Shown here: in pieces, positions 31,106 to 43,486 of the stretch
How the letters are laid out: each line of letters begins with the position of its first letter
How positions within the stretch are numbered: the stretch's first letter is position 1
Assembly (NCBI GenBank): GCA_029207755.1
Contig: JARCOQ010000003.1
Coordinates: forward strand, 496,001 to 560,000
Source of the DNA: Chamaea fasciata
Taxonomy: Eukaryota; Chordata; Aves; Passeriformes; Sylviidae
Length of the DNA: 64,000 nucleotides
Reading direction: 5' to 3'
Notes under the pieces: generated by a model
Seen by the model: only the letters and a program-made list of their open reading frames with translations
Told to the model about the DNA's origin: nothing
Database searches by the model: none
Translations under genes and position numbers: made by a program

Positions 31106-34100
31106 ATGCTCCGGTGGGCAGTGCACTTGGAAGGCGGGCCCCGGAGGGTGAACCACGCGGCCGTGGCCGTGGGGCACAAGGTCTATTCCTTCGGCGGCTA
31201 CTGCTCCGGGGAGGACTATGAGACCCTGCGCCAGATCGACGTCCACGTCTTCAACGCAGGTAAACGTCTCCTCGGGGGCACAAAGGACCGGGCTCGGTGA
31301 CTGCCTGCCTTGCCGTCTGCTGCCTGGCGTGTTATATATACCCTGTGACAGGCTGGCTGACTCTCGATTTCCAGAAAAAGTTATCAGAGTGGGTAGGAGC
31401 CTCTTTCCTTGTGCAGCCTTGCATTTTCACCTTCAGGGGCAGGACACAGAGGGGCTGCAGTTCATCTGGCTGCTAGGATAAGGACTCACTGAAGTAGTCA
31501 CATGGCTTGGTTTGCCCTTGCTCCCTGTGAACACAAACTCGGCTAGGTGCAAGGAGGTGGTATGGAGCTGGCTCAGGTTCCCCCTCCAGTCTGCAGCATG
31601 TCCATGCTCAGCTGCCCCTAGGGTCTGAGCCAGGGCCCTCAGTTGGGATTCCAGGTGTAGACATCTGAGCTGTTTCCCCCTGGGGGCACCTGACAACTGG
31701 TGCCAGCATGAGGGAGTCAGCAGGGGCATGTGGCTAGGAGGGAGGCCTTCCCATTTTGGTAACTGCTATCATGGAGATTCACAACATAGCTTAGAAAAGC
31801 ATCTGCAACTGGAGCCATTTGTGTAGGATAGCCAGTACCTGTCATGAGGCTGAGTTGGAGCCATGGTTGTGCTGACAGAGGCTGTATTTCTTGATTAATT
31901 GCACCCTGAACTGAAGAGGTTACTGAGCTGGTCCATGAAGTATTTCCCTGTAATTAGGCAGTGATTAAAAAAACTGCACAGATGCTTGGGTGGCTCCAGC
32001 TAAACAGAGCCAAGAATGGAGAACCAATGACCAGTTTTGGAGACTGAACAGTGTGCTGAATGCTCTGCCAACACCCACAGGTAGACAAACCTAGTTTGTC
32101 TGTAAGATGCAGTGAATTCACTCCTTTAAGACTCATGTGCAGCAGGGATAAAAGCACTGGCTGCAGAGGGCTGCCAAGGTGACCTGCTCACAGTTTAGGG
32201 GCGGTGTAGCTCAGGATCCTGTGAACAGTGACATTCACCTCTGTCCAGAGGGCCTGGGCTTTCACACTCAACACAGCTGAATGTTGTAGAACGTGCCAAG
32301 TAGAGCACCACTCTTCTGGGGAAGCATAATGACTGTGCCCAAAGGAATGCTCTTGTGTTGTCTTTCCTTCTTACCACTCCCAAGTATTAAAGTGACAGAA
32401 TGCTGCAGCCACCACATGGGAAGTGACAGTGGCTTCCCAAGCCCTTGCTCAGCTAGCATTGTCAGGTGGCAGTGCTAAAGCCAAGACAGCAGATTTTGAA
32501 TGATCTCTTGTCAGCCTTCCAAAGATGAAGACTATGTTTTAGGTAGGAAGCATCCAGTCTAGCTTGACTTGAGCATTGGATGTGCTTCCTCAGGGGCCAT
32601 TCAGCCCGTGGGGGGGATGCTCACCTTTTGAGATGCCTGACTTTTCCCTCTCCCTATGTTAGTATTTCAGAGGAGCTGCAGACTGTTTCCTGCTGTATTT
32701 CGTATCAGCTCCATGTAGAAAACAAACCTGGAGGCTGTATGTGGCAGAGGGAGGGTGACTGGTCCTGTTATGTAATGGCTGTGTAACACTTGCTGTGGCT
32801 CTTGCACTGTCATTAAACCCTGTAATACCTGTTGACTCTTCCGGCTGCTGCTGGACATGACAGGAAGGGGGACCTGTAATCACAGGGAGTTCCTATTAGT
32901 AATGCAAAGTTAGCAGGGAGAACTTGAGTATGGATGGGGATAAAGGAGACAGACTGCCACCTCATCTATAGCTTGAAAACCAAAACAGAAGCTAACAAAC
33001 CCTGTTTCTACAAAGCTGCTGTGTTTCTTTACTTAAACTGTGCTTCTGCAAGTCAAGGTGATGCCTTCAGGCGTTCCCATGCATATTGCTGCAGTGAGTT
33101 ATTCCTGTGCTGCCCATTCTTGCAACTTTGAGTATCTTCAGCAATCCCACTAGCTTGAAGTGGTGTCTGCATTTATGGTCACCTCTGTAATTTTTCTTGC
33201 CCTATTTGTTTGTGTGTGTGCTGTACCTTCACTCACAGTCTAGGATGAGCCAGAGTGGAAACCTTTTCAGTGAATTATTGTAGAACAGAGCCTGTTTTTG
33301 TCCTCTGGGCCTCCAGAGGACTTCCTTCTGTGTTTCTTAACTAGCTACTACTCGGGGCCAGACACAGCTTTCCCTTGTTTACTTGACTGCTCCTGCACCT
33401 TGTCACGGGGTAAAAAGCCCCGCGCGGGATGGGGCATGAACTGTGAGCAATCTAGCAGGCTTAGCGTTTGACAGGGGCTCAAACCTGTGCTTGCAGTGTC
33501 CCTGCGCTGGATCAAGTTGCCCCCAGTGTGGACAAACAGCCGGGACCACGTGAGGGAGGTGCCCTACATGAGGTATGGACACTCCGCCGTGCTCATCGAC
33601 GACACCGTCTACATCTGGGGCGGCCGCAACGACACCGAGGGAGCCTGCAACGTGCTCTATGCTTTCGATGTCAGTAAGTCCCAGCTCCTCACTCTTCTGG
33701 TCACAGCTCTTCCTGGTCAGGCCTTCTCTCTGCCCCCCCGCTCTGCTGCCCAAGTGGTTTCCTTGTCCCTTGGTGACAGTCTGGAGAAAAGGGTGTCACC
33801 GTTTCAGCAGTTTGGGAAGTGGAGTATGGTGGCCATTGTGTCTGCCTGCTTAAATCTCTGTAAGAGCCTTTGGGCAGAGATTGCTGGTGTTGGCTAATAA
33901 TGAAAATGGTTTTCATTTTTCTATTAGCTTAGCGTGCTCTCTCCGATAGTAACTACCACTGAAGTGTTCTCTCTGTGTGATGCAGTATTCCTTAATTGTG
34001 GCTGAAGGTTGAAGCAAGAAGGGGCTGGGCTCTTGAGGATTGTGGTTCCTCTCCAGTGTGGTCCTTCTTTCTGAAGGCATGAAGGAGAGTGAGGAATAAA

Positions 34101-37100
34101 GCACAGGAGTAGTCCGGGACAGGATGGCAAAATCAGGGAAGACATGAGTGAAGCTAGATAAACCTGAAAAATAAACTCCTTGAGCCTTTTGGTTGGCTTC
34201 TCCATAGCACTGCTGGAGCACCTCTGGAGAAAAGGCACCATCAGGAACTGCATGGACACAAGTGTCAGGAAAGAAAAGGAGTATATCTGGATTCTGGAGG
34301 CAAGTCCATCTAAATACTGGCCAGTAACTGTCTTGCTGGACTTGCAAGGAAACTGCTTGCTCTGGTGCTTGGTCAAGGGGTCTCTTCTTTACCAGGAAAT
34401 ATCTTACAGCTTGTGGCACAGGGTTGCCCCCTTCCTTCCCCTGCATGCCGACACATGCAGCTGAGAAGCCACCAGTGAACCTCTGCCTACACAGAGGCCT
34501 TGTTGTGGGACCTGCCTAGTCTCCCTGGAAGCTCCAGTGCTTTAGCATTAAGTGAAAATTAACAGAAAGTCCTGCTCCAAACCCTCTGCAGCTGTCTGTG
34601 CACACAGGCCTGCCATTCCTGGAAAGTAAGGCTGGCAGTGACAGTCCCATGTCTGTAGTGTAAGTTTCACTATAGGAGTCACATCAGGCTAAATAAAGTC
34701 CTGTCTGAGTGCAGTTTTGTCCCTGTGGTGTTGAGCAGATCGCAAATTGAAGTCTTTTCCATCTCCAGTTTAACATGTTGCACTTGGGTGAGCTGTTGCT
34801 GATAGTGTGACTGAGTTTGGAAGCAGCCCCAGGAAGAAAAGGAACTTGATAGCCCTGAGCTGTCTCACTAGAGGCTCCCCAGGGATTCTGCTGACCTTGC
34901 AGGACCCTTTGTGTGGTGCCAGATGGAGCATAGGTGGACAGTTGTGTCCACAGGCCAACTTCAGGGAAGCCATCCTCATGCTTTGGCTCCAGAGTGAGGA
35001 CTCTCTGAAATAAGCACTGTTTTTGGCAGCCAAGAGCTGTTAGGGAGGGTGGGGGGAATGTCTCCTGCAGCCTGGAGGCTTATCTGTGCCTCTCTGAGCT
35101 CTTGGGGCAGGTGCCTGTTTGCGCTTGGCAGCGAGTCGCTGGCTTGGCTCCGTGTTGCCCTGGCATGGAGAACAGCTCTGGCTGGATTTTAAGTCATCTT
35201 CTAAATCAAGCCAGCCCCTGGAGTGTGCAGGCTAAGGGGCTGAATCTGTCTGGTGCAGGCTCACAGGGAGCATTGTGGAGGGTGGAAGGTGAGGAAGAGG
35301 GGATGAGAATGTAACAAGTGGAGCAGATAAGACAGGGAGAGCTGCCCTGCAGAGGTGGGCACAACAGCTAACATGGAGAGCTTGTGGCTAAGTGATTTCT
35401 TTGAGAGCTCTTTTTCCTCAGCCATGCTCAGTTACTGAGCATCTCCACGCCGTGAGGTCAGTTGAGCCACTTAGCATTATTGCTTCATTGTAATAGAAAG
35501 TGTGAATGCAGAGTTGATAAGTGACTCACAAGCACACTTCGCAAGAGAGTCAGTAAAAATAACATTGTTCAAGCTGTGCTGTGCTACTCACACTTAAAAT
35601 GTGAGCTCTTTGTCAGGTCTGGCAGTCGGTGGCCATGCCCAGAGGCTGAGATGTGTGTCACCGTGTCCCTCTGTGGGGGCTCAGGCAGGTCGCCTTCCCC
35701 CAAGAAGCTTGCAGTCCCTCTGGCAGAGCAGGAGCTGTGTGAGAAAATAAGAATGATTTTTGCCTTAGAAATTAAGAACAGCAGCAACAGAACTATCCCA
35801 CCCTAACTCCTACTGATTTTTCTCAGCATTGCCTCTCGTTTTGTTTCAGACACGCACAAGTGGTTCACACCAAAGGTGTCTGGAATGGTCCCAGGGGCAA
35901 GAGATGGGCACTCAGCCTGTGTCCTGGCCAAGAGCATGTTTATCTTTGGAGGCTACGAACAGCTGGTGAGTGGTCTCTGTAACTGTTAATTGGTGAGCCC
36001 TTGGGAAAGAGGGTGTTGATACCCAGCACACTGATAGAGGCAGGACACGGGGGCCTGTTTGTGTTCCCAGTCACTGTCATCTGGTAACGTAGCAAAGCTG
36101 TGGCATTAGTACCCAGGTTATGCTAATTGTTTTGTGGAGAAGATGGTTGGAAAAGCAAGTCCAAAAAAGTGTTGGATTTTTTTTTTAACTTTCACAAAAC
36201 ATATTTACCACAAAGAGAATTTTTTTTTCTGGCTCATTTCTCAGCCAAATGTAGATAAATAAATACACAACATTTTAATTATATAATTATAATTTATATG
36301 TTAATAATTATTGATAATTATATGTTGATCTACATTTATTTTAATTTCGCTCAGAAATGAGCAGAAAAATCACTTTCTGCAGTGTTGCTGTGAGGTTTTT
36401 GTCCTAGTCTGGTGTATGTTCCCTGTAGTCTCTACCTGCTCTGACATCTTGCTGATCCCTTTCAGCAAACACTCGGCTGCCTTCCCATTAAGAATACCTT
36501 GAGCCAAAGTTCATCCTGCAATAGCTGTCAGTGTGCCTAATGCTCTTTTCAGCAAATCCTTATGATCTGATTGATCTTAAGAAGTGGGTAAATATAATTT
36601 CAGCCTATCACCAGGTTCCAGAAAAGATGTGCAAAGTCACATCTGTTTGTTTGGAAGAAAGCTGGGGCTCTGTTACAGGTGTCTCTGGGTTTTTCCCTCT
36701 TTTCTGAGGATGATAGCAGGCCAAATCCATTGTATTGATTACAGCAGCAGGAGACATTCAGAGGTGTCTTGTTTTTAACCAAGACCAAATAAACCTCTGG
36801 CTGTCTTGCTGCTCTCTACCTTGCCTGGAGGAGCAGGAGTCCACATTGTGTGAATGCAATCTCTTCCAGGCAGCCAGCTGCAGATGGGTTTTGTGGGACC
36901 TCAGAACCTGGAGAGTATTTGCTCCTGGATGTTCAGCTTCCCTGAATAATCTTAGCTTCTGCATCTTGTTAGGCAGCCTTAGCAGAGCCAGTTTGACTGT
37001 CCTGCTAATGCCTCTTTTTCTGCTGCCACATGGAGAGGAGGCAGGTTCCTGCCATGAATGTATTGTGTGCAGGACAGCCTTTGGGGCAGGAGCTGAGCAC

Positions 37101-40100
37101 CAAATAAATGGGAAAGCTGCAGGAAGAGGCAGGACACCTTTGGGAAGAAACAGGCTTTGCTTTCCTCTTGTAAAGTGATAAATGCACCTTGTCTCTTAGG
37201 AAGTACTGACTCCAAAGGGATGCTCCAGGTCTGTAGGGCAGCATCCTTTCTGGGGCTGGATGTGACCAGGCTTCTCAGTCCCTTTGTGACCAAGCTGCTT
37301 GTCTGTCTTCCAGGCTGACTGCTTTTCAAATGATATCCATAAATTGGACACCACAAACATGATGTGGACCTTAATCTCTGCCAAGGTCAGTGTCTGTTTT
37401 TCACTCTGGTTTGTGGAGGAAGATTTGCATCTGCTATTCTCTGGGGTAGCTGCCCACACTTGTCTCACAGCTTCTGGCTGATGTGGCTGGGATCTGCAGG
37501 ATGGGAAGTTCTCCAGGAGAAGGCAGCCACCCAACTTTCCCACCAGGATGTGTTATTTCCCTGGGTAATCTGCACTTTCTTTTGTCTTTGTTTTTTACTC
37601 TGTCCTTCAGGGTACACCAGCTCGCTGGAGAGACTTCCATTCAGCCACCATCATTGGAACAAAGATGTACGTGTTTGGTGGCAGAGCTGATCGTTTTGGG
37701 CCCTTTCATTCCAACAACGAGATCTACTGTAACCGCATTAAAGTGTTTGATACAGAAACCAACTCCTGGCTGGACTCGCCTCCCACCCCCGTGCTCCCGG
37801 AGGGCCGGCGGAGCCATTCAGCCTGTGAGTGTGCCTCTGCTGAGGCTGGAGGCTGGGGGAAGGAAATTCCTGCCCTGCTGGGTGGGGCTGTGGGTTAGCA
37901 AGGGCTGCACAAAGCCCAGTTTCTGTGGAAAGCTGCTGCCCACCGAAAAGCCTTGCACGCCACACTGTACATGAGGGTGATGTAAGGAGAGGTGGACAGC
38001 CAGCACCACGTTGCTTTGTGTTTGGTGTTGGGTCAGGGACCTGCTGGGTGGCCCTCTGATGTCTGTGCTTGCTCCCTACAGTCAGCTACAACGGGGAGCT
38101 GTATGTATTTGGTGGCTACAATGCACGCCTGAACAGACACTTCCATGACCTCTGGAAATTCAATCCAGGTATTTATGCTTTGAGCTTGCTGCAATGATAG
38201 AGCTCTGGGCCCTCAGGCATGCGAGTGCTCAGAGGAACACGCTGTCCAAGGAGTACTGCTTGGGGGGGGAACAGCAACTTGCTACCGTGCCTGTTCCTCC
38301 TCGGGATGTTTCCAAATCTCAGTTAGAAAGTGGGAAATGAGATATTGCTGAAAGACGTATTTCATTGGAAAAACGTTGTCTTGTTCTTAAATACGCAAAA
38401 GTACTGACAGAAGAGAAAATATGGGGAAGCAATAGGGTTAGGGAAGGGAGAGACTAGAGCTGGAGAAACCATTCAACTTGAGCTGCAGGATCACCACCTC
38501 TTGGTACCAGCTCCAACTGTGCAGCAGAAGTTCTTCAGCTGGTACCCTGAAAATCAGTCAGCTGTGAGCTGTTCTGGAGTCCTCAGTCCTCAGGAACATT
38601 TGTCTATGGACTCATTTTGTTTGCTACTTGCTTTGCCTAGTACAGTTACCTGAGAGCAGCCAACCTGCTGCTCCCCGAGCTGATTGTGAGCTGGTGTGAG
38701 AGCTCCTGCAGGTTCCAGTCCTGTGCACTGTCACCCTTGCCACAGAGAGCAGCAAGAGCACAGGCTGCTGTCGGCGCCCGGTTCAGCTCCCCGGGCCCTC
38801 CTCCCGCTGCCCCAGCAGCTGACACTGCTCTGCCGGGGTGCTCTGCCATCGCAGCCTGCCAGCAGATGGAGCCTCCTCCTCCCGACGCCGGCCGAGGCAG
38901 GCTCTGCCTGCCCGCCCCTGCAGCTCTGCCCAGGACAGCTCCCTGTGGTGTGGGTCCTGCTGCTCAGGCTTGGCAAGGGAAAGGCCTAGAAGGGGCCCTG
39001 AGCAACCTGGTTTAGTGCAAGGCGTCCCTGCCCATGGCAGGGGTTTGGAACAAAATGGTCTTTAAGGTCCCTTCCAGGCTAACCATTCCAGGATATGACC
39101 TGCAAATCCTGTCTCAGCAGGCAGAGCTCCAGGACTGTGACTGGCATCTGAGTGGCACTTCAGTAACAACCTCCCAGAAGTGCCTCATTTAGCCATTAGT
39201 GAGGAGGTCGGGGGGAGGGTGGGTTTTGGCTACTTGGTGTCTGTGATCTGTTTAAATTCATAGCCTGCTGGTGGCTGATCTTGGCCAGGCCCTCCTGACA
39301 AGCTGGTGCCCTCTTTTCCTCTCCTAGTTTCTCTTTCTTGGAGGAAGATTGAACCCAAGGGAAAAGGGCCATGTCCTCGGCGCCGGCAGTGCTGCTGCAG
39401 AGTGGGGGACAAAATCATCCTCTTTGGAGGTACCAGGTGAGTTGTGTGGCTCCTCAAGAGGCTCGGCCACTCCCTTCAGCATAGTGTCCCTTCACACTCC
39501 GACCCACACTGGATCAGAGGGACGTCAGAGGCACGTGGCAAGTGTCAGTCTATTTGACAAGTGTAAGTAATCATGGACATCAGGGCTCCCCTGGAAAAAG
39601 GCCGTGGAAGAGACTGAAGGTGTCATGTAAGCTTGTAGAGCATCTGGTGACAAGCCGTCTTGTACATGCAGAGACAGAGGGTGTAACAGGCTGCTCAGGA
39701 GGGGCTGTGCAGTGCTCAAGCTTTCTGGTAAAGAGGTGGTGAGGATAAGAGAGGGGATCCCAGTTGCCAGAAGGACACATATCTCAGTCTGCTGTGCCAG
39801 AGCAGACCTCACACTGACTTATCTTCACCTACATGCTGCCCCGCTTCTCCCACCAGAGCTTCTTTCTTCTGTTGGCTTCAGTGTGGGTTCTGCTGCCAAG
39901 CTGCAGGGGGATGTCTGCTCAGCTGGGAGCCCTTCGAGGAGCCTACACACACGACAAGACAATGTTGCCTTCTGTGCCAGGGCTCCTTAGCAACATTTCC
40001 ATTCCAACAGGGACCTGGTGTTAGGATTCAGCTGTCAAACACTGGAAGTGATACTGTCAGGGTGCAGGGCAGCTGGATGTGGCCAAGAGCCTTAACAGCT

Positions 40101-43100
40101 GCTAAAAGAAAGGAAGTTGCCTATCACCAGGACACACTCTATGCTGTCCAGAGTGACAAATTGCAGCTCTGGAGCACAGTCCAGCTTGCCAGTATCTACC
40201 TTGCAGAGACATCTTAAATGCTTTCAGCTCTCCACATGGTCTGGAAAGCTTTGGGGCTCTCTCTGGGATCTTGGCAGTGGCTTTTTGGGGATGCTTCTGA
40301 AGGCAGCTTGGGGCAGAGAACCAAGCAGGACAGGTTCTGCTTATGGCCTGACCATACCAGTGTGTGATGGGGTGAAGAGCCCTCAGGTTCCAGGGGTTCA
40401 GGGGGTGTGCTTAGCTGTAGGATGACCATGTGACTGTGGGGGAGTGCTCAGTGCAGGTGAGGGATGCAAAGGTGCTGAGTTTATCCAGTCTCCTCATAAG
40501 ATACTGGGTGCAGCTCAGTCCAGCAGAAGGCTCGGTAGGGCTTTATGGGAGTCCTGGGTGGTCCCAGATGCTGTGCTGTGTGTAGGTTTGTGTTACAGCA
40601 GCAGCTGAACTCTAATGTTCAGCCTTGGCACTCCTGGGAAATGCTAGCAAACCACAACAAACTTGACACCAGCTTTTTGGAGTTGGGTCCACCCTTTCCA
40701 AGCAATGCAGCAGCACCTTGTCTTCTCCACTGAACCACTTCAGAATTCCGAACTTGTTTCTTAAGTCAGTTAAGAACTTGTTTCTTAAGCCAGGCTCAAC
40801 CCCAACATAGGCACATTGATCAGCACTGGGGTGGGCTCAGAAGCGCTGCTGGCAGCCAGGAATGCAGCCTGCTCCAGCTGGAGGGAGGGTCTTGCAGGCT
40901 GGGGAAGTGGGAGGTGGGGGTGGGCCGTGCTGGCTTCCTGTAGCAGTTATCAGGTGTGCTCTGGAGCGGCCTGGCGAGATAAGGAGTTTTCCAGGAAGTC
41001 GTTGTAATGGAGAACTCCCAGTGGTCTGCCTGCCGCCCTGTGCTCCTGGCTGGGAGGGGGAGGGCTGTCCAGCAGGGATTCTCACAGGATGAGCCCCAGG
41101 CTCAGCTTTCTAGGCAGCACTGGGGGATGGGCAGGCAAAACGTGTCCCTTTGTGTCCTGTCTGCCCTTCCAGGATTCACACATCCTGTAGACTGCTGAAG
41201 GGCACTTCTGCAAGCTGCTTGCTCCTGTGGCCTCCAAGAGCTTTGTGTCTTTGGTAGTCCTGCCCAGAGCTTGGTCTTTTTGCCCCAGCTGTGGTCCCTC
41301 CCTGTGGCCAGGAGCAATCCATCACTTGTGTCCCATTTAGGGGGCCAGGAAGCTTGGTGCTCCCATCAGCTGTGTCACAGCTGTGGCCCTGGTTGGTTTC
41401 CTCCCAAGCTCACCAGCAATTCAGTGTGCAGAGACTGTCCACAAGGAAGAAGGCAGGGGAGAAGGAATGCTACAAAACAGTTTAGCTGGAGAGATGCTGA
41501 TCCAGATTTGGCTCGAGACTGTGTTTTCCCTGACAAGGCTTAGGAATCCTGGCTCTGGTGAGAGAATAGGGGCTGTCACTGAGTGCAGGGTGAGTGGTTT
41601 TGCAGCTGCAATGAGCAGTTTGCTCTGGCTGGCAAAGGTGTGCCTTGCTTCCTGCTGCCTGGGAGTTGCAGGGGGCCGCCTGGTCTTGAACTCCAGGCTC
41701 ACCCTGCTACTTGCCTTTTGGTGATTAAAACCACAGATGTGGTGCCTGCTGGCTTTCCTTTGATAGATAAGGGATGGTCTAGGGTTTCCTGTGACGTGGA
41801 TGTGAGATTAGATTGTGGTGTGTAAGCACACGAGGTGGAGTTAAAGGGGCTCTTGCCTGTATCCGGGCAGATGGGTCCCATCAGCAGCAGGTCTTCCCTG
41901 CCAGCAGTGAGCTGTGCTCTGCAGCTTGGCCTGGGGCTCGGGGGACCTGGGGGTGTCCCATGAGGTGTGAAGCTTAGTGCTCACAGGGGGGAAACAAGTG
42001 ACACTGGGGCAAGGAGTCACTGCATGAGCTCGGTCCCAGCTAAGAAATGAGGGCACACGAAGTTGGTTTGTCACAGACCAAAGCAGGACTTAAAACACTT
42101 TTAATTTCTTTCGAATTTTCCAAACAACCGTCAGCCATGGGAGTGTTTTCCCGTGTTTCAGCACAGGCTGATCTCTCTGTGCGAGGAGATGTAGTGTCCA
42201 GTCTCTCAGGTGCTTTGGTTGTCCCATCAAGACCACTGTGACAGGAAACCATAGGTGAGACTGTCCGTTCCCTAGGAATGCCTGGTGTTTTAGTTCCTCA
42301 TTAGCATTCCAGAACATCAGATGGGCATATCAGCAAATTGGAATTTGCAGTAGATCTTAACTACATGAGCACAGGAGTGATGGACAGGTGAGGGGGAGGC
42401 TCACGGCTGGAATCATCATGGGCATCCCTGAAAAGGAGGCAGATCCTCCATGCCCTGCAGAGGAAATGGTGTGGGTTTCTGCTCCCTGGCTCTGTGCAGC
42501 TCTGCCTACTCTGCAAGGAGCTAGGAAAGTGAAGACTTTGGGGGCTGCTTGGGGCATCAGAGGGGCAGGAGGGATCACAGGGCCCCTGCGTGGGACAGGC
42601 AGGCCAGGATCATTCCTGGATTTGCTCAGCCCTTGCCAAGCTGGTGTAGAAGAATTTTGGCTCTGACTGACATGCTGTGCTTGGTTTCTGCAGCCCATCT
42701 CCAGAGGAGGGAATGGGTGACGAATTCGACCTGATGGATCACTCAGATCTCTACATCCTCGACTTCAGTACGTGAGCACTTCCTGCCCAGCCTGTGCCTC
42801 TTGCCACAAGGTGCCCTGTGAGCGGGCCCCGCTCGCAGCACCAGCTGTGCCCTCCGTGGCTGCAGTGCCACGTCCTGGAGCCAGGCAGCTGTGTCTGACC
42901 AGTGTGCTCAGCTTAAGGCAGAGCAGCCAGAGGTGCAGCCGTGCTCTGTGCACTCCTGCATGCAGACCTCCCATGGGAGCACAGAAACCACCCCAGCCTG
43001 TCCCTGGTGTGCACTCTGCCTTGTCCCTCAGACAAGGCTCTGCCCTGTCTCCTGTGGCACTGCCTGCATGATGCTGGAGCCTCTGGTGTCCAGTCAAGGC

Positions 43101-43486
43101 CTGCTGTAGCTTAGCTGCTTTCTCTCCACAGGCCCCAGCCTGAAGACGCTGTGCAAGCTAGCAGTGATTCAGTACAGCCTGGACCAGTCCTGCCTTCCCC
43201 ACGACATCAGGTACGGTGTGCCTTGCTGGGAGGTCACTCTGTGGGAGCTCCCTGACCCCGAGGTGCTGCAGCCCTGCCTGAGGGCTGCCCGGGGCCCTTG
43301 GCACTGTGCACCTTTGAGCTGGGCTGGGCTTTCGCTGAGGCTGACATGAAGCCAAGCTGCTCCAGGCCTGGGCACTGTGCGTGTGCTTTCTCTCAGTGTA
43401 TGCTCTTGGTGTGTTACAGATGGGAGCTCTCAGCCATGACAACCAACAGCACCATCAGCCGCCCCATTGTCTCCAACCAGGGCTGA
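31106..43486 (+). CDS. KLHDC3: Kelch-domain protein, CUL2 C-degron receptor (10 coding exons)
   Basis: Substrate receptor of a CUL2-elongin B/C-RBX1 ubiquitin ligase that recognises C-terminal glycine-type degrons. Coding exons: 31106-31259, 33497-33673, 35850-35965, 37314-37385, 37611-37824, 38082-38168, 39328-39436, 42694-42767, 43132-43210, 43420-43486. All are in phase and give 382 aa, the same length as human. The protein opens MLRWAVHLEGGPRRVNHAA. Six kelch blades are marked by GG doublets: VYSFGGYCSG, VYIWGGRND, MFIFGGYEQ, MYVFGGRAD, LYVFGGYNA and IILFGGTS. The C-terminal part has SLKTLCKLAVI, which fits an elongin-C BC-box (S/T-L-x3-C-x3-I), followed by LPHDIRWEL where the CUL2 box sits. 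The ATG is the first one after the 31034/31035 acceptor. No canonical AATAAA was noticed in the following kilobase, so the 3' end is uncertain. Confidence 0.95.
31260..33496. other. KLHDC3 intron, no feature seen
   Basis: About 2.2 kb between the first and second coding exons. I recognise no repeat, RNA gene or exon. Confidence 0.5.
33674..35849. other. KLHDC3 intron, no feature seen
   Basis: About 2.2 kb between coding exons 2 and 3. There is an open minus-strand frame around 33913-34446, but it has no recognisable protein features and is probably chance. Confidence 0.45.
36221..36370. repeat. AT-rich imperfect palindrome in a KLHDC3 intron
   Basis: The left arm (36221-36256, containing CTGGCTCATTTCTCAGCC...AAATGTAGAT) and right arm (36328-36370, containing ATCTACATTT...GCTCAGAAATGAGC) are reverse complements. 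One 11-bp insertion (ATTTTAATTTC) interrupts the right arm. The inner part, including CAACAT/ATGTTG and TTAATTATATAATTA runs, continues the symmetry. The whole could fold into a long hairpin or be a degraded foldback (MITE-like) element. Confidence 0.6.
38975..39097 (+). mobile_element. CR1 LINE 3' terminal fragment
   Basis: Contains the typical CR1 end: GCCCTGAGCAACCTGGTTTAG, the CCCTGCCCATGGCAGGGG hairpin block, TTGGAACAAAATGGTCTTTAAGG and TCCCTTCCAGGCTAACC, then ATTCCAGGATATGA. It lies in the KLHDC3 intron before the 39328-39436 exon. Confidence 0.85.
39437..42693. other. KLHDC3 largest internal intron, no gene seen
   Basis: About 3.3 kb. It has a local direct repeat of GAACTTGTTTCTTAAG (two copies near 40749-40790) but no recognisable exon, RNA gene or transposon. 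Confidence 0.5.

Noticed and set aside
30731..31300. 189-codon frame continuing upstream of the KLHDC3 start
   Set aside because: A good acceptor at 31034 and the conserved MLRW start show that the upstream part is intron and 5' UTR.
33913..34446. 177-codon minus-strand frame in a KLHDC3 intron
   Set aside because: No conserved motif, no splice or promoter context and ordinary intron composition.
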